Source of the DNA: an uncultured Pelagibacteraceae bacterium | GTDB lineage: Bacteria > Pseudomonadota > Alphaproteobacteria > Pelagibacterales > Pelagibacteraceae | Direction of reading: 5' to 3' | NCBI GenBank assembly: GCA_902519695.1 | Contig: CABYKN010000007.1 | Span: forward strand, 1-43,792 | Length of the DNA stretch: 43,792 nucleotides | Shown: in pieces, positions 43,601 to 43,792 of the stretch | Numbering within the stretch: the stretch's first letter is position 1 | Layout of the letters: every line of letters begins with the position of its first letter | Translations under genes and position numbers: made by a program | Notes under the pieces: model-generated | Database searches by the model: none | The model's input: the letters and a program-made list of their open reading frames with translations, nothing else | What the model was told of the DNA's origin: nothing

Positions 43601-43792
43601 AAATTCCAATATCTACGAAGGAAAAGTAATTCATAAAAGATTTAAGCCAAAATATCACTTTTTTAAATACAACGTTTTCTCGCTCTTTTTAGATCTTGAT
43701 GAAATTAATTTAATACAAAAAAAAATTAAAATTTTTTCCAACAATAGTTTTAATATCTTGAGTTTTTATGACAAAGATCACGGACCTAGAGA
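43593..43792 (+). CDS. DUF1365 (COG3496) family protein, N-terminal part (3' end outside window)
   Basis: The ATG at 43593 overlaps the end of the oxidoreductase gene by eight bases and opens a frame that stays open to the window edge (66 complete codons). The residues IYEGKVIHKRFKPKYHFFKYNVF, then LFLDLDEINLI, and SFYDKDHGPR match the N-terminal DUF1365 blocks (Y-G-x-V-x-H-R-R-x-P; LLDLDE; DHG). The family accompanies COG2907 flavoproteins and fatty-acid-modifying methyltransferases. The function is not established. It is clearly a real, incomplete gene and not a shadow frame. Confidence 0.85.
   Translation, partial: MIKNSNIYEGKVIHKRFKPKYHFFKYNVFSLFLDLDEINLIQKKIKIFSNNSFNILSFYDKDHGPR

Overview
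The window looks like a piece of a SAR11 (Pelagibacterales, Alphaproteobacteria) chromosome. The reasons are a very AT-rich composition, almost no intergenic space (no gene-free stretch above about 220 bases), many stop/start overlaps of 1-4 bases, a proteorhodopsin followed by a ferredoxin and a TrxB-like reductase, a tandem glycine riboswitch on gcvT, a TRAP transporter and a cysteine-poor alphaproteobacterial DksA. The proteorhodopsin carries glutamine at the spectral tuning site, so a blue-absorbing, open-ocean type is inferred. No tRNA, rRNA, CRISPR array, insertion sequence or integrase was found.

Layout. 1-4.4 kb: the end of an AsmA-like(?) gene, fumC, a MazG-like pyrophosphohydrolase, ygfZ and pyrC. 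4.4-8.4 kb (minus strand): prpE, an AIPR-family (abortive-infection-type) gene and an SMR efflux gene, packed head to tail. 8.6-11.5 kb: proteorhodopsin, 2Fe-2S ferredoxin, ferredoxin-NADP reductase and a Nu-class GST. 11.5-14.3 kb: dksA, then a GT-C glycosyltransferase, an unlisted 34-residue membrane peptide and a GT2 glycosyltransferase. 14.3-16.0 kb: umuDC behind an alphaproteobacterial SOS box. 16.1-18.7 kb: GFA-family protein, D-glycerate 3-kinase, TolC. 18.8-24 kb: recA (SOS-like box in front), alaS, icd. 24-27 kb: psd, pssA, a GT-A-like glycosyltransferase and rlmE in one overlapping run. 27-30.5 kb: guaB without its CBS module, an exported TPR protein, guaA and glyoxalase I. 30.5-37.8 kb: TerC-family protein, TRAP transporter dctPQM, TPR protein, 5-oxoprolinase genes pxpA and pxpBC, DMT permease. 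37.8-42.4 kb: tandem glycine riboswitch and gcvT-gcvH-gcvP. 42.4 kb to the end: an FAD oxidoreductase (COG2907) and the start of a DUF1365 gene.

How the parts work together. Carbon enters through a TRAP transporter, propionyl-CoA synthetase, glycerate kinase, 5-oxoprolinase and the glycine cleavage system, and feeds fumarase and isocitrate dehydrogenase, while proteorhodopsin adds light-driven proton pumping. Regulation visible in the DNA is sparse and concentrated: a glycine riboswitch whose linker can pair perfectly with the gcvT start codon region, two SOS-type boxes sharing their first eight bases (umuD, recA), and three strong intrinsic terminators, placed after proteorhodopsin, recA and the TRAP binding protein.

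The items most worth a second look are the AIPR gene inside a housekeeping run, the CBS-less IMP dehydrogenase, the start-codon-sequestering stem of the riboswitch, the 34-residue membrane peptide between two glycosyltransferases, and the hairpin that abuts the dctQ start codon. I did not see a convincing wholly new multi-gene system.
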